Shown here: positions 19,991 through 29,680 of the stretch, piece by piece
How the letters are laid out: every line of letters starts with the position of its first letter
How positions within the stretch are numbered: the first letter of the stretch is position 1
From: Cytobacillus luteolus
GTDB lineage: Bacteria; Bacillota; Bacilli; Bacillales; Bacillaceae_L
Direction: 5' to 3'
Assembly: GCF_017873715.1 (NCBI RefSeq)
Contig: NZ_JAGGKM010000004.1
Location: 372,001-436,000, forward strand
Length of the DNA: 64,000 bases
Translations under genes and position numbers: made by a program
Notes under the pieces: generated by a model
Told to the model about the DNA's origin: nothing
What the model saw: the letters and a program-made list of their open reading frames with translations, nothing else
The model's database searches: none

Positions 19991-20497
19991 TACTTTATAT
20001 TGATACTGACCGACTAGCAATTTAGCCACATGAGTGAACATTTCAGTGCGGTTAATTAATCCATTCGTAAACACACCAACAGCCCCTTCTTTATGCCTAA
20101 CATTATTTTCTTTCGTATAGAGGTCCATTACTTCCCCTAACTCCAAACCTTCTCTAACTTTCTTTGCAACTGATTCTGGTAAAAGAATTCTAGCTCCACC
20201 TGCTATAAAAGGATCATTCACTCCATCGTAAAGTGCTCCCCAGTTGCACAGAAAAAGCCCGTAGGATGTCTCGAAAACGCCACCCTCCAAACCAACACCA
20301 ACACTTGATTCAGTTTTTATTCTCGCTGCCTTTGCACGATTAATTGCACCTTGAATCGTCTCTTCATCTGAGAAAGGCTGATTAGCTACACCTGAATCTA
20401 CTGATGTAGGTATAAAGGTAGCAACCGTGCCTTCAAAAGCTACTTTTACTGCCTCTAGCTTTGTAGGATTTTTTGTTCCAATTGCAATGGTTACCAT
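19982..20497 (-). CDS. DUF84 inosine/xanthosine triphosphatase (YjjX-like)
   Basis: A 171-residue house-cleaning NTPase of the DUF84/YjjX family, which hydrolyses ITP/XTP to protect nucleic acids from non-canonical purines. The N-terminus IAIGTKNPTKLEAVKVAF and the central SDEETIQGAINRAK and GVGLEGGVFE are typical. It starts 19-57 bp downstream of ytoP. The ATG has AAGGAG upstream. Biochemical substrate is inferred from the family. Confidence 0.85.
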   Translation of the reverse strand: MVTIAIGTKNPTKLEAVKVAFEGTVATFIPTSVDSGVANQPFSDEETIQGAINRAKAARIKTESSVGVGLEGGVFETSYGLFLCNWGALYDGVNDPFIAGGARILLPESVAKKVREGLELGEVMDLYTKENNVRHKEGAVGVFTNGLINRTEMFTHVAKLLVGQYQYKVRN

Positions 20498-20553
20498 AAT
20501 TTCCTTAACTCCTTTTATCTGAAAAAAGAGCCTAAAGATAGGCCCTTTCAGTC

Positions 20554-21627
20554 TTAACTATTATTTCTAATTGAATCAACAGTTGCACGGTCTGAGGACT
20601 TCACAAGTTTTACTAATAATTCTTTTGCTGCTGCATAGTCGTCAATGTGAACAATTGAAGCATGTGTGTGAATATAACGAGAGCAGATTCCTACTACTGC
20701 TGAAGGAACACCTTCGTTTGAAGTATGGACACGCCCAGCATCTGTACCACCTTGAGAAATAAAATACTGATAAGGTATTTTGTTCGTCTCAGCTGTATCA
20801 AGAACAAACTCACGCATTCCACGGTGTGTAACCATTGAACGGTCAAAAATTCGAAGTAGCGCACCTTTTCCAAGTTGACCAAATGCATTTTTATCACCCG
20901 ACATATCATTTGCTGGACTTGCATCCATCGCAAAGAAAATATCCGGCTTAATCATATTTGCAGCAGTTTGTGCTCCACGTAATCCGATTTCTTCTTGAAC
21001 TGTTGCCCCTGAGTATAGGATATTTGGTAGCTTTTCTCCTTGTAACTCTTTTAAAAGTTCAACTGATAGTCCACATCCGTAACGATTATCCCAAGCCTTA
21101 GCAAGAATTTTCTTCTCGTTTGCCATTGGTGTAAATGGACAGATTGGAACGATTTGTTGGCCAGGTCTAATACCTAATTCTAATGCATTTTCACGATTAT
21201 CTGCTCCAATGTCAATTAACATATTCTTAATGTCCATTGGCTTGTTGCGTTGGTTATCATCTAATAAATGAGGAGGAATTGATCCTATTACCCCGATAAC
21301 CGGCCCATTATCGGTAATTACTTGTACGAGTTGTGCAAGTAAAACCTGACTCCACCAGCCACCTAATGTTTGAAAACGTAGCATTCCATTATCCGTAATT
21401 TGTGAAACCATAAATCCAACTTCGTCCATATGACCTGCAGCCATGACAATCGGACCATTCTCATCCCCGCGTTTAACCCCAAAAATACTTCCTAATCCAT
21501 CTTGAATCACTTCGTCTGAATATTTCTCTAATTGAGAACGCATAAATTTTCTAACTTGATGTTCATTTCCAGGAGCACCTGGAAGTTCCGTTAATGTTTT
21601 AAAAAGTTCCATTGTTTCTTGGTTCAT
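20554..21627 (-). CDS. ytoP: YtoP, M42 family glutamyl aminopeptidase
   Basis: A 357-residue cytosolic metallopeptidase of the M42 family with two zinc ions. Metal-binding and catalytic segments are [40 protein letters not shown] and [10 protein letters not shown] chose ATG 21627 (after [19 protein letters not shown]) over 21684. It lies immediately upstream of the DUF84 gene in the same direction. Confidence 0.9.
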   Translation of the reverse strand: MNQETMELFKTLTELPGAPGNEHQVRKFMRSQLEKYSDEVIQDGLGSIFGVKRGDENGPIVMAAGHMDEVGFMVSQITDNGMLRFQTLGGWWSQVLLAQLVQVITDNGPVIGVIGSIPPHLLDDNQRNKPMDIKNMLIDIGADNRENALELGIRPGQQIVPICPFTPMANEKKILAKAWDNRYGCGLSVELLKELQGEKLPNILYSGATVQEEIGLRGAQTAANMIKPDIFFAMDASPANDMSGDKNAFGQLGKGALLRIFDRSMVTHRGMREFVLDTAETNKIPYQYFISQGGTDAGRVHTSNEGVPSAVVGICSRYIHTHASIVHIDDYAAAKELLVKLVKSSDRATVDSIRNNS

Positions 21628-21843
21628 TATGTATTTCTCCTTTCCTCTTTGGCACCTCATTGGTGAAGGGGTATACTTAGGCATTTTTTAAGTAATCTAA
21701 AGATACAATATATAAACAGATTTATTCATTTAGTATAACGAAATATAATAAACCTTTCCAGTAGAAAGATAGGTACCTGCTTAACATGTAAAGAATTGTT
21801 TTGTATACTAGAAGTAGATGGATAATGTAAGGAGGCGCATCTA

Positions 21844-22152
21844 ATGGGTTGGAAAAAGTTCGTACTTGGTCTGGGTGTTGGATTTGCAGGTGCATACCTA
21901 TTAAAAGGTTCACTCCCTGAACAAAACCTCTCCGCTGAAAAAGCATTAAGGATTGCTAAAGCTTCTTTTAAGAAAAACGGTCCAATCAGCGGCTCATGGA
22001 TTCATATGGTTCCAGAAACATTCGAAAAATTTAATATTAGTTACAGTGTCTATAAAGGTGGCATCTCACGAAACATAAATGATGAAGTGAAGCAATATGA
22101 GTTCCTCATTGATGCAAAAACAGGTTCAGTGCTAGAGGTTTATCCAATATAG
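21844..22152 (+). CDS. ytzB: YtzB, small PepSY-domain protein
   Basis: A 102-residue protein with an N-terminal hydrophobic helix (VLGLGVGFAGAYLL, a membrane anchor or signal) and a PepSY domain. PepSY domains inhibit or hold proteases on the outer surface. The fit is YtzB in the ytoP-ytzB-ytnP neighbourhood. AAGGAGG precedes the ATG. A weak hairpin at 22161-22187 with a T run ends it. Confidence 0.85.
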   Translation: MGWKKFVLGLGVGFAGAYLLKGSLPEQNLSAEKALRIAKASFKKNGPISGSWIHMVPETFEKFNISYSVYKGGISRNINDEVKQYEFLIDAKTGSVLEVYPI

Positions 22153-22188
22153 AACTAAAGTGGGAGACACCTAATAAGGAGTCTCTTT

Positions 22189-23028
22189 TTACTTACGTTT
22201 AATGAAATCAAGTATGTTTCCAGCTTCATCCCACTTGATTGCACGATAAATTGCATCGTGATAAAAGCTGTACCAAGCATTTTGGTTTAAACCTATATCC
22301 ATCCATTTTTGCTTTTGTTCAATAGACTTCATAGGATAGTCATCATAAGCCATAACCCAAAGTACATTCTGGTGAGCATGTGTAGGCATAATATCTGCCA
22401 TATGAATAACCTTTTCACCATTGTTTTCAATGGTTACAATTGAATGTCCATCACTATGACCACCAGTATGAGTCATTTTTATGCCAGGAAATACCTCTAT
22501 TTCACCACTAAAAGTTTTAACCTGGTTTTCGATTCCTGCCCAATTCTCTTTCCAGTATGTATTTTTCGAGCGTATATTAGGGTTTCGCATTTCATTCCAT
22601 TCAATATCAGAAGTAATGATTGTTGCATTTTCAAAAGTCGATACTAGGGTATCCTCTTTCCACGTAGTTAAACCACAAGCATGATCAAAATGCATATGTG
22701 TCATGAGTACCATATCAATATCAGATAACTTGAGGTCAAGCCTTTCAAGAGATAGTTCAATCGAAGACTCCTCATTCATTCCAAAATTTCTTTTCATTTT
22801 GTCTGACATTTTATTATTTCCAAGGCCAGATTCTATGAGAATATTTTTTCCACCGGCTTGTATTAAAATTGGATCTGAACGCAGCTCTATTTGGTTGTTT
22901 TCATTAAATGGATATTTTTTTGTCCATAACGGTTTAGGTACAACACCAAACATAGCACCTCCATCCAAATGGGTAACTCCACCATTTAGCCACGTAAGTG
23001 TATATTCGCCTATTTTAAGACTTTCCAT
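22189..23028 (-). CDS. ytnP: YtnP, metallo-beta-lactamase-fold lactonase
   Basis: A 279-residue MBL-fold hydrolase. The zinc motif HxHxDH is in [12 protein letters not shown]. Further metal ligands are [10 protein letters not shown] and [11 protein letters not shown]. subtilis YtnP acts on N-acyl-homoserine lactone-type lactones and interferes with Streptomyces signalling; activity here is inferred. Start at ATG 23028 after AAAGGAGG; the longer frame to 23070 lacks support. No signal peptide. Confidence 0.88.
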   Translation of the reverse strand: MESLKIGEYTLTWLNGGVTHLDGGAMFGVVPKPLWTKKYPFNENNQIELRSDPILIQAGGKNILIESGLGNNKMSDKMKRNFGMNEESSIELSLERLDLKLSDIDMVLMTHMHFDHACGLTTWKEDTLVSTFENATIITSDIEWNEMRNPNIRSKNTYWKENWAGIENQVKTFSGEIEVFPGIKMTHTGGHSDGHSIVTIENNGEKVIHMADIMPTHAHQNVLWVMAYDDYPMKSIEQKQKWMDIGLNQNAWYSFYHDAIYRAIKWDEAGNILDFIKRK

Positions 23029-23095
23029 AAAACCAAACCTCCTTTTGAAAGAATATTTCCATTTTATCATTTTATTCAGTACTTTTAAATGAAAA

Positions 23096-23130
23096 GGAAA
23101 AAAGGAGTAGACTTAGGCGTCTACTCCTCA
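23096..23130 (-). terminator. Terminator of trmB
   Basis: GGAGTAGAC/GTCTACTCC stem (23104-23127) overlapping the trmB stop, with a T run on the minus strand. Confidence 0.75.
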
Positions 23131-23768
23131 TTTTGGAATTTTACTTCACTGCGGTATATTGGAAATCCTTTTTCTGAGAATTTTTCCTCATACTCAGTCA
23201 TAATATTGCCTTCGTAATCACTTTTGTGGAGATCTAGACTAACATAAGTCAAGAGTAACCCATATTCAGAGAAGCTTGTTAACGAGTATTCAAATAATCC
23301 CCGGTTATCGGTTTTAAAATGGATTTCTCCACCATCAATAAGGATACTCTCATATAAATCAAGGAATGTTTTATATGTTAATCTTCTCTTTTCATGGCGT
23401 TTTTTCGGCCAAGGATCTGAAAAATTTAAATACACACGATCAACATCGCCTTTATCAAAAAACTTTTGTAAGTCATTTGCATTTTGATTTAACAATTTCA
23501 CATTTGGAAGATTTGCTTCAATGATACGGTCTAATGCAGTGACAACCACACTGTCAGCCAATTCAATCCCGATATAGTTTATGTCAGGATTACTCTGTGC
23601 CATTCCCGTAACAAATCTACCTTTTCCTGTACCTACTTCTATATGCAAAGGATTCGAATTCCCGAATACTTCATTCCACTTACCTTTATGTTGTTCAGGA
23701 TTATGAATAACAAACTGTGGGAAGCTTTCTAACTTCTCTTTCGCCCACGGTTTATTTCTAACACGCAT
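23121..23768 (-). CDS. trmB: tRNA (guanine-N7)-methyltransferase
   Basis: SAM-dependent methylation of G46 in tRNA variable loops. The 215-residue protein has the SAM-binding [11 protein letters not shown], the TrmB signature [13 protein letters not shown], and the C-terminal RSEVKF. An alternative GTG one codon earlier exists; ATG 23768 is spaced well from GAGGTGG. Gene order ytnP-trmB matches B. subtilis. Confidence 0.94.
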   Translation of the reverse strand: MRVRNKPWAKEKLESFPQFVIHNPEQHKGKWNEVFGNSNPLHIEVGTGKGRFVTGMAQSNPDINYIGIELADSVVVTALDRIIEANLPNVKLLNQNANDLQKFFDKGDVDRVYLNFSDPWPKKRHEKRRLTYKTFLDLYESILIDGGEIHFKTDNRGLFEYSLTSFSEYGLLLTYVSLDLHKSDYEGNIMTEYEEKFSEKGFPIYRSEVKFQNEE

Positions 23769-23918
23769 CACGCCACCTCATTTAAATAACATTCGTTCAA
23801 AATAATATCATCGAATAACTAAAAGCGCAAGACACCAGGTTAGTAACGCATGGGTAAAATCTCTAATGAGTTCTAAAATCGCTAAATGTAAGTCCTAAAC
23901 AATTGGTCTAGCGTTAGA

Positions 23919-24101
23919 CGGACTGAGATTCCACTATTTACGAATTTTCATCTAATTAAGAGCTCATTGTGGACTGAGACTCCGCTATTCGTTCTAATAA
24001 GGGCTTTTTTTTGGGTTTTTAAGGCATATAACGGATTCTGAGTCCGCAATTTGAACTTCTTCTTTGATTTTGGGCCACTTAACGGAATGTGAGTCCGCAA
24101 T
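23919..24101 (+). repeat. Cluster of four short imperfect palindromic repeats
   Basis: Four 18-21 base units resembling CGGANTNNGAGTCCGCWAT, each a GGA...TCC mini-palindrome, start at 23919, 23970, 24032 and 24083 (spacing 51, 62, 51). The spacers differ from each other and lack cas genes nearby. The cluster fills the gap between trmB and a broken nuclease-like gene. The remaining part of the 23769-24116 gap has nothing else recognisable. Confidence 0.7.
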
Positions 24102-24116
24102 ACTGTCTTTATGAAA

Positions 24117-24800
24117 TTATAAGTAGAAGCTTGGGGGAATTTTACAATAATAGTATGGTTTTCTAGTGTAAGACCTTGCTGTAACACTACCCGATGCCAC
24201 AGTGAGAATTTTCATATCAACTAAATTGTGCAAGATACGTCTAGCTTGCCGGTCACATATTCCAAGGTGGTCCCGAAGCTCAAGTGGGGTAATTGGACGG
24301 AGCTTACGACGTGCAAATCTAACAACTTCCGATTCAAGCCATGTTAATTGTGAGGATACATCAGTGGATAAAAACTTCCCTATAAAAGCTAAAATAAGCT
24401 GTTGGCACTGTTTAGGTTCTTCCTTTATAGATAGGTAAGCTATTGATAAACTTGTCCAACCATCTAAAGCCAATAATGAGTGACGCCAACATAAATCCTT
24501 GAATCGACTTACATTTAAATCCCTGGCCTGAGGTCCATAACCCTGAATTTCAATGCTTCCTTTAGCACCTCCAGGCATATATGCAAGGTCAAGGTAACGA
24601 AACCCATTATTAAAATCTCTTACTTCCCACTCTGGAAACAAATGATCAAAATTCCTTACTTTTGGAAACCATATTGTTCTTATAAATTCGACTGTCCCAT
24701 GTCATAGACCATTTTCAAGAATCTCTCGTCTCCTATGATTTTTCTCATTCTCGATATTATGATATAGCCATTTATCAAGCTCTTGTTGAAATTGAGACAT
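24117..24800 (-). pseudogene. Broken endonuclease-like, winged-helix protein (in-frame stop)
   Basis: Read from ATG 24800 (after GGAAGTGG), the frame gives MSQFQQELDKWLYHNIE and then meets a TGA at 24702-24704, after which the same frame continues uninterrupted to 24117 (about 227 codons in all). The downstream part starts FPEWEVRDFNNGFRYLDLAY, with IEIQGYGPQARD, a PD-(D/E)xK nuclease-like pattern in which relatives, as I recall, read IEID. It is followed by a winged helix-like C-terminus (LELRDHLGICDRQARRILHNLV). One base change would restore the frame. It is either a decayed gene or a sequence error; the family name is uncertain. Confidence 0.7.
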
Positions 24801-24902
24801 CGCACCACTTCCTTTCAAATTTAAAAATAGTTATCGTTAATTTGTGGAAACTTCAAACAATTATTTATAAAAATTCCACTAAAGAAATCTACTACAAAAC
24901 AA

Positions 24903-24932
24903 AAAGCCGGTCATATTCAAATGACCGGCTTT
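24903..24932. terminator. Strong terminator-like hairpin upstream of ytzH
   Basis: AAAGCCGGTCAT/ATGACCGGCTTT, a 12-bp perfect stem with six-base loop. A shorter palindrome AAAAAGGCGCCTTTTT follows at 24942-24957. No gene end abuts it directly. On the minus strand it could stop transcripts arriving from ytmP. Confidence 0.6.
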
Positions 24933-25000
24933 GCTCGTATAAAAAAGGCGCCTTTTTGGCAATTTAATAATATCATCTAGCCCTTTAAGGAGTTGTACTA

Positions 25001-25279
25001 ATGCCACTAAATCATACAGACCAAATGCATATATTAAAGGATATATTGTCAAATCAACAAACTGACTGCTGTGGGACAGTTGCTGAGTGTGAACAAATGG
25101 AGAGACTTATTAAATCCTTAATGATTAATACAGACATTGATCACAATGTAAAATCTGTTCTACAGGACATTTACTCTTACAGCCAAAATGGAAAATATAC
25201 ACAATCACTTGATAATCATATAGACAACCACAGAACTGAACTAACTCAATGGATAAATGATATTGATTCCTTCAGCTAA
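25001..25279 (+). CDS. ytzH: YtzH-like small protein
   Basis: A 92-residue soluble helical protein beginning MPLNHTDQMHILKDILSNQQ with a DCCGTVAECEQ segment, as in the YtzH family of Bacillaceae. No function known. AAGGAG precedes the start. It converges with ytmP with only 6 bp between stops, as in B. subtilis. Confidence 0.82.
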   Translation: MPLNHTDQMHILKDILSNQQTDCCGTVAECEQMERLIKSLMINTDIDHNVKSVLQDIYSYSQNGKYTQSLDNHIDNHRTELTQWINDIDSFS

Positions 25280-25285
25280 CCTAGC

Positions 25286-26092
25286 TTATGAAGTAAGGCT
25301 TTGGAGGTAATTGATCCAGTGCTGTGTCTCTTTTTGAAGATCTTTTGTGTTGTACCAAAGAATCGATAAGATTGTCTGTGATACTACATACCATTTCATG
25401 CGTAATCGAAGGTTATCTGTTAGTTCCAGGCCATATAATTCTAGCCAAGAATCCCAGTCTTCCTTATCTATATACCAGTGTAGCAAAAGTCCTATATCTA
25501 TTGCAGGATCAGCTATCATTGCTCCATCCCAGTCAATAAGATACAGTTGTTTATCTCCAGTTTCTAGCCAATTATTATGATTCACATCACAGTGACAAAC
25601 TACTTTCTGCTCATATTGTATATTTTGCAGCTCCATTTCTAAAAAATGAAGTCCTTCTGTGATGGTTGCAAGCTTAGAAAGGTCCTTCTCTTTCTCTAAA
25701 CGTTTAGTAATATCTAATAAAATCTCTTCAGGATGAAGAGGTTTTTTTTGTAGTCTTTTTAACATATCTAGCAGTTCGTTTGAATGGTGAATTTTACGAA
25801 GTAAATGAGCAATGTCTGGACCATTCATGTCCTGTGCTTTTAGCTCACGACCATTTATCCAATGTTGTGCGGTAATAACATCACCATTTTCTAAACGTCT
25901 TGTCCACATTAATTTAGGTACAATCCCTTCTGCGGATAAAACAGCTAAAAATGGTGATGAATTTCGCTTTAAGAAGAGCCTCTTGTCATTTAATTGAGCA
26001 AAGTAAGCATCTCCTGTCGCTCCACCTGCAGGGAATATCTCCCATTCATCATCTAATATATAATCCAACCAATTCACCTTCAATTGCAACAC
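25286..26092 (-). CDS. ytmP: YtmP, phosphotransferase (APH/choline-kinase fold)
   Basis: A protein kinase-like small-molecule phosphotransferase. The ATP-binding start FPAGGATGDAY is followed by the catalytic loop HCDVNHNNWL and the metal-binding LIDWDGA. The substrate is unknown. The start is uncertain: TTG 26092 lacks a ribosome binding site, whereas a GTG at 26077 or a TTG at 26068 (6 bases after AAGGTG) fit better; the protein is 260-268 residues. It lies downstream of amyX in the same direction. Confidence 0.88.
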   Translation of the reverse strand: MLQLKVNWLDYILDDEWEIFPAGGATGDAYFAQLNDKRLFLKRNSSPFLAVLSAEGIVPKLMWTRRLENGDVITAQHWINGRELKAQDMNGPDIAHLLRKIHHSNELLDMLKRLQKKPLHPEEILLDITKRLEKEKDLSKLATITEGLHFLEMELQNIQYEQKVVCHCDVNHNNWLETGDKQLYLIDWDGAMIADPAIDIGLLLHWYIDKEDWDSWLELYGLELTDNLRLRMKWYVVSQTILSILWYNTKDLQKETQHWINYLQSLTS

Positions 26093-26157
26093 AACATTTC
26101 TTAATTTATTGTCTCTATACTTTTTAATGTATAGTTCATAAGTTAGTTCTTTAGAAA

Positions 26158-26204
26158 CAAAAAAGACAGCTACCTGCCTATGGTTCAGAACAATAGCTAT
26201 CTAT
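26158..26204 (-). terminator. Terminator of amyX
   Basis: AGATAGCTA and TAGCTGTCT pair across a loop on the minus strand, followed by TTTTTTG, about 45 bases past the amyX stop. Confidence 0.6.
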
Positions 26205-26245
26205 TTAAATTTTAGGTTCTTATTGATGGTTAGTCAAGAAAAAAC

Positions 26246-28411
26246 TTATTGATTTCCTACTTTCTCAAATAGCACCATTGTACTAATAGGATCAACTATA
26301 ACTTGTGCTTCTTGTAATGTGAAAAGTGGTTCTATACCGGCTTTCTTTCCCTTACAGGCTACAAACCAATTTCCGTGACATGGCAACTTCACTTCTTTAC
26401 TTTGACAAGAATTACTATGAATTACCAAAATGGATGACCATGGCCCATATTTTTCTACGTTAAATAGAGAATACATAAGAATTCCCTCAGGTACATCATA
26501 AAATTTTAAATGATTTCTAATTTGTGCAGTAGAGTCAAACCTAAATGCACCATGTGCTTTTCGAATAGCAATAAGTCCTTTAATGTATTCAACTTCTTCC
26601 AAATACTTATGTTTTCTAGACCAATCTAGTTTATTTATCGCATCTGGAGACTTGTAGCTATTTTCAACTCCTTGCTTCGTTCGGAAGAATTCCTGACCAC
26701 TATGCAAGAAGGGGATTCCTTGTGAAAGCAAGACCATAGCTGTTGCTAGTAAATGTCTTTTTTTCAATATTTCATCCGATTCATGTGAGTTACATACGAT
26801 TAGTTTATCCCATAACGTATGATTATCATGAGACTCTACGTAATTAACCGTTTGAGTTGGCTCTAAAAATAAACCTTTATGTCCTTTCGTAAAGGAAACA
26901 CTTCCTGCAATAGATTCTTTCGCTTCTATCATTTTATGGAGATTACCTAGAGCAAATCCACGGTCATAAAGATTAAACGTACTTCCTTTTATTCCATCTC
27001 TAAATCTGTCATTAAAGTGGGCAATTCTAGGCATCCTTTGTGAATTTCGGATAGAGGCTTTATTATCAATAGGTAGTGGTGTGTTTAAGTCCCACCCTTC
27101 TCCTAAAATAAGAACGTCTGGATTCATTTCGTCAACTGCTCTTCTTATGGAATTCATTGTTTCGACATCCAATATCCCCATTAGATCAAAGCGAAACCCA
27201 TCCACATTAAATTCCTTTAACCAGAAACTAACTGAATCCACAATAAATTTTCGTGCCATTTTGCGTTCTGAAGCAATATCATTTCCTACCCCAGTTCCAT
27301 TTGATGGCATACCATATTTATCATGTCTGAAGTAGTAACCTGGAACAATTTTTTCAAAGGACGACTCTTCCCTTATATATACATGGTTATACACAACATC
27401 AATAATCACTCGTAGTCCATGTTCATGTAATGTTTCAACCACATTCTTTAGTTCAATAATTCGATTATAAGGGTCCCTCGGATTCGAACAATAACTGCCT
27501 TCAGGAACATTATAGTGCAAAGGGTTATAGCCCCAGTTATATTCTTCAGTATTACTGTCCTCTTTGACACCATAAAAATCATTTACAGGCAGTAACTCTA
27601 CATGTGTGATTCCTAAGTCTAATAAATAGGACAAGCCGGATATAGTCCCCTGAGGACCCTTCGTGTTTATTTCCGTTATCCCTAAGTATTTTCCTTTCTG
27701 TTTAATTCCACTTTCAGAATCGATAGAAAAATCCCGTACATGAGTCTCATAAATAATGGCATCTGTTGCTTTATGAAATGGTGAAAGAGTGATATGATCA
27801 ACCTTTGTTTTTTCTAGATTAATAATTACTCCATATTCACCGTTAATAGAAACTGCCTTTGTATATGGATCAACAGCTTCTCTCCAACTACGATTCACAC
27901 AGACTAAATAAGTATAGAAAAGTCCCTCTAAATCACCTGGTATCGTTAACTCCCAAACTCCATTCTGCTCTCTTGTCATTTGATAAATATCTACTTGTTC
28001 CTGATTTTCATCAAATATTTTTAATTTTACACTCGTCGAAGAGGGAGCCCATACTTTAAATGTTGATTCTGAAAGTGAATATAAAACACCAAGATCAGCT
28101 CCATCATAAGAGTACAGCTCATCAAAGTCTTTTGTCCGGATAACAGCCCCGACTTGTAAATCGGTTTGATGCCCATGCTCATCTTTTACAATGTATTCAT
28201 CTCCAATAGATAGAACGGCTGTGAAGGTACATACATATTTTATGTGTGTATCAATATCATGTTTGTTAATAATATCAAGCTCCATGTCTAGATCCTTTTT
28301 ACAGAGAGTAAAAGTTTGACTCTCCCCTCCATAATGAGATTTAGGAAGCAGAACAGTAATAACTGTTAACTCATCTAGATAAGCCTCAAAATTACGTACT
28401 ATTGGTTCGAT
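26246..28411 (-). CDS. amyX: Type I pullulanase, apparently starting at an ATC codon
   Basis: Hydrolyses alpha-1,6 links of pullulan and glycogen-type branches in the cytosol; no signal peptide. The protein has N-terminal carbohydrate-binding-like domains and a GH13 core with YNWGYNPLHY, nucleophile DGFRFDLMGI, acid ILGEGWD and VESHDNH. The longest canonical start is ATG 28285 (679 residues), but the frame remains open 42 codons further and encodes NFEAYLDELTVITVLLP, which matches the N-terminus I recall for B. subtilis AmyX. A perfect GGGAGGTGA lies five bases ahead of an ATC at 28411, precisely where that start should be. No ATG, GTG or TTG lies between the upstream stop and 28285. With ATC it has 721 residues. 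Confidence 0.88.
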   Translation of the reverse strand: MEPIVRNFEAYLDELTVITVLLPKSHYGGESQTFTLCKKDLDMELDIINKHDIDTHIKYVCTFTAVLSIGDEYIVKDEHGHQTDLQVGAVIRTKDFDELYSYDGADLGVLYSLSESTFKVWAPSSTSVKLKIFDENQEQVDIYQMTREQNGVWELTIPGDLEGLFYTYLVCVNRSWREAVDPYTKAVSINGEYGVIINLEKTKVDHITLSPFHKATDAIIYETHVRDFSIDSESGIKQKGKYLGITEINTKGPQGTISGLSYLLDLGITHVELLPVNDFYGVKEDSNTEEYNWGYNPLHYNVPEGSYCSNPRDPYNRIIELKNVVETLHEHGLRVIIDVVYNHVYIREESSFEKIVPGYYFRHDKYGMPSNGTGVGNDIASERKMARKFIVDSVSFWLKEFNVDGFRFDLMGILDVETMNSIRRAVDEMNPDVLILGEGWDLNTPLPIDNKASIRNSQRMPRIAHFNDRFRDGIKGSTFNLYDRGFALGNLHKMIEAKESIAGSVSFTKGHKGLFLEPTQTVNYVESHDNHTLWDKLIVCNSHESDEILKKRHLLATAMVLLSQGIPFLHSGQEFFRTKQGVENSYKSPDAINKLDWSRKHKYLEEVEYIKGLIAIRKAHGAFRFDSTAQIRNHLKFYDVPEGILMYSLFNVEKYGPWSSILVIHSNSCQSKEVKLPCHGNWFVACKGKKAGIEPLFTLQEAQVIVDPISTMVLFEKVGNQ

Positions 28412-28455
28412 GGTGTCACCTCCCTAACTAGATAGTGGAACTTTTCAAATGTCCC

Positions 28456-29388
28456 TTAGTTAATAATACTCATTCTACTTTTTTCAATCGTAACGGTTAC
28501 TGGTGACTTAGCTACTTGTTCTCCATCTACATGGATCAATAATGGCTTATCACTATCAACTCTAATAATTTCCCCTGTATATGAGCTAACTTCCTTAAAC
28601 AATACATGCTTACCCACAAACACACTTCCAAATACAGCTAAGAGTTTTAATCTAGATATGTTATGAACAACAGTAATATTTAATATACCGTCATTTGGTC
28701 GAGCATTAGGTGATATTTTCATACCGCCACCGTAATAACTTTGATTGGAAATTGTGACAAACCAAACATTTTGAAACCTATAAATGTTTCCATCAATAGT
28801 GAGGGTGACGTTTGTTACCTCATATGTAAAAAGAAGCCTCATTAATGCAACAACATAAGAGAGAAAACCTAGCCCTAATTGGTGTAAGTACTTCTTTATT
28901 TTTGACTCATTTGCTAACTTTGAAACTTCTGCATCAAAACCAATTCCAAGACTGTTCACAAATCCGTGTGACTTCTTTAGTTGATCAAAAGAAGCTTTAC
29001 CAACATCATATTTTCGCACTGGCATATTCATTCTCTTTAGTATCACTTTCAGTGCATCTAAATGAGACTTTGGTAAGGAGTAGCCTCTTGAAAAATCATT
29101 ACCCGTTCCAGCAGGTATAAAACCAATTTTCACTTCTGGATGGTCTACGAGTCCGTTGACAATCTCATTCATCGTACCATCCCCGCCAACACAAATGATT
29201 CCTGCCACTTTATCTCCATACATCTTGGCAATCTGTCTGGCAAGCTCCGTAGCATGACCTGGATACTTTGTATTAAAAGATCGATAATTAACTTTACGCT
29301 GGTCAAGCTCTATAACCAATTTCCTCCAGACTTTTAATGATTTCCCATTACTAGCTGCAGTATTGACAATAAAGAATAATATTTTCAT
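28456..29388 (-). CDS. ytlR: YtlR, diacylglycerol/lipid kinase family protein
   Basis: A 310-residue cytosolic kinase of the DgkB/YegS family, which phosphorylates a lipid or sphingosine-like alcohol. Motifs are the GGDGTMNEIVNGL nucleotide-binding loop and PAGTGNDFSRG. The start at ATG 29388 follows GAAGGG and leads directly into MKILFFIVNTAASNG; the frame to 29418 has no site. Substrate here is inferred. It is separated from amyX by about 45 bp. Confidence 0.88.
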   Translation of the reverse strand: MKILFFIVNTAASNGKSLKVWRKLVIELDQRKVNYRSFNTKYPGHATELARQIAKMYGDKVAGIICVGGDGTMNEIVNGLVDHPEVKIGFIPAGTGNDFSRGYSLPKSHLDALKVILKRMNMPVRKYDVGKASFDQLKKSHGFVNSLGIGFDAEVSKLANESKIKKYLHQLGLGFLSYVVALMRLLFTYEVTNVTLTIDGNIYRFQNVWFVTISNQSYYGGGMKISPNARPNDGILNITVVHNISRLKLLAVFGSVFVGKHVLFKEVSSYTGEIIRVDSDKPLLIHVDGEQVAKSPVTVTIEKSRMSIIN

Positions 29389-29535
29389 AGATTTACCCTT
29401 CATTTCTTTTATGATCAAAAATAACCTTTTTATTACCTATTGTACCATTCATTATGTAACCAAAGAATCTATTAATTCTTAGAAAATTTAAATAACATTT
29501 GTTACAGTATATTAACAATAAAGCCTGCTAATAAC

Positions 29536-29564
29536 TTGCCTATTTTTCCTAATTCTGTTATTAT
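29536..29564 (+). promoter_or_regulatory. SigA promoter of the cold shock gene
   Basis: TTGCCT (29536-29541), 17-base spacer, extended -10 TGTTATTAT (TATTAT at 29559-29564). It leaves a leader of about 110 bases before the start, typical of cold shock mRNAs. Confidence 0.6.
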
Positions 29565-29680
29565 TAATAGGAATTATTTTTGTTCGGTAAGTTAGGGAAG
29601 TCTTATGCTTTTCCACAATATCTACTTTGAGCAAGAATAGTAATACATTGTGTTTACACACGCACTAGGAGGCAACAAAC

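Noticed and set aside
23919-24101. Possible CRISPR array
   Set aside because: The four units are short, imperfect and palindromic, spacing varies, and no cas genes or longer array is present.
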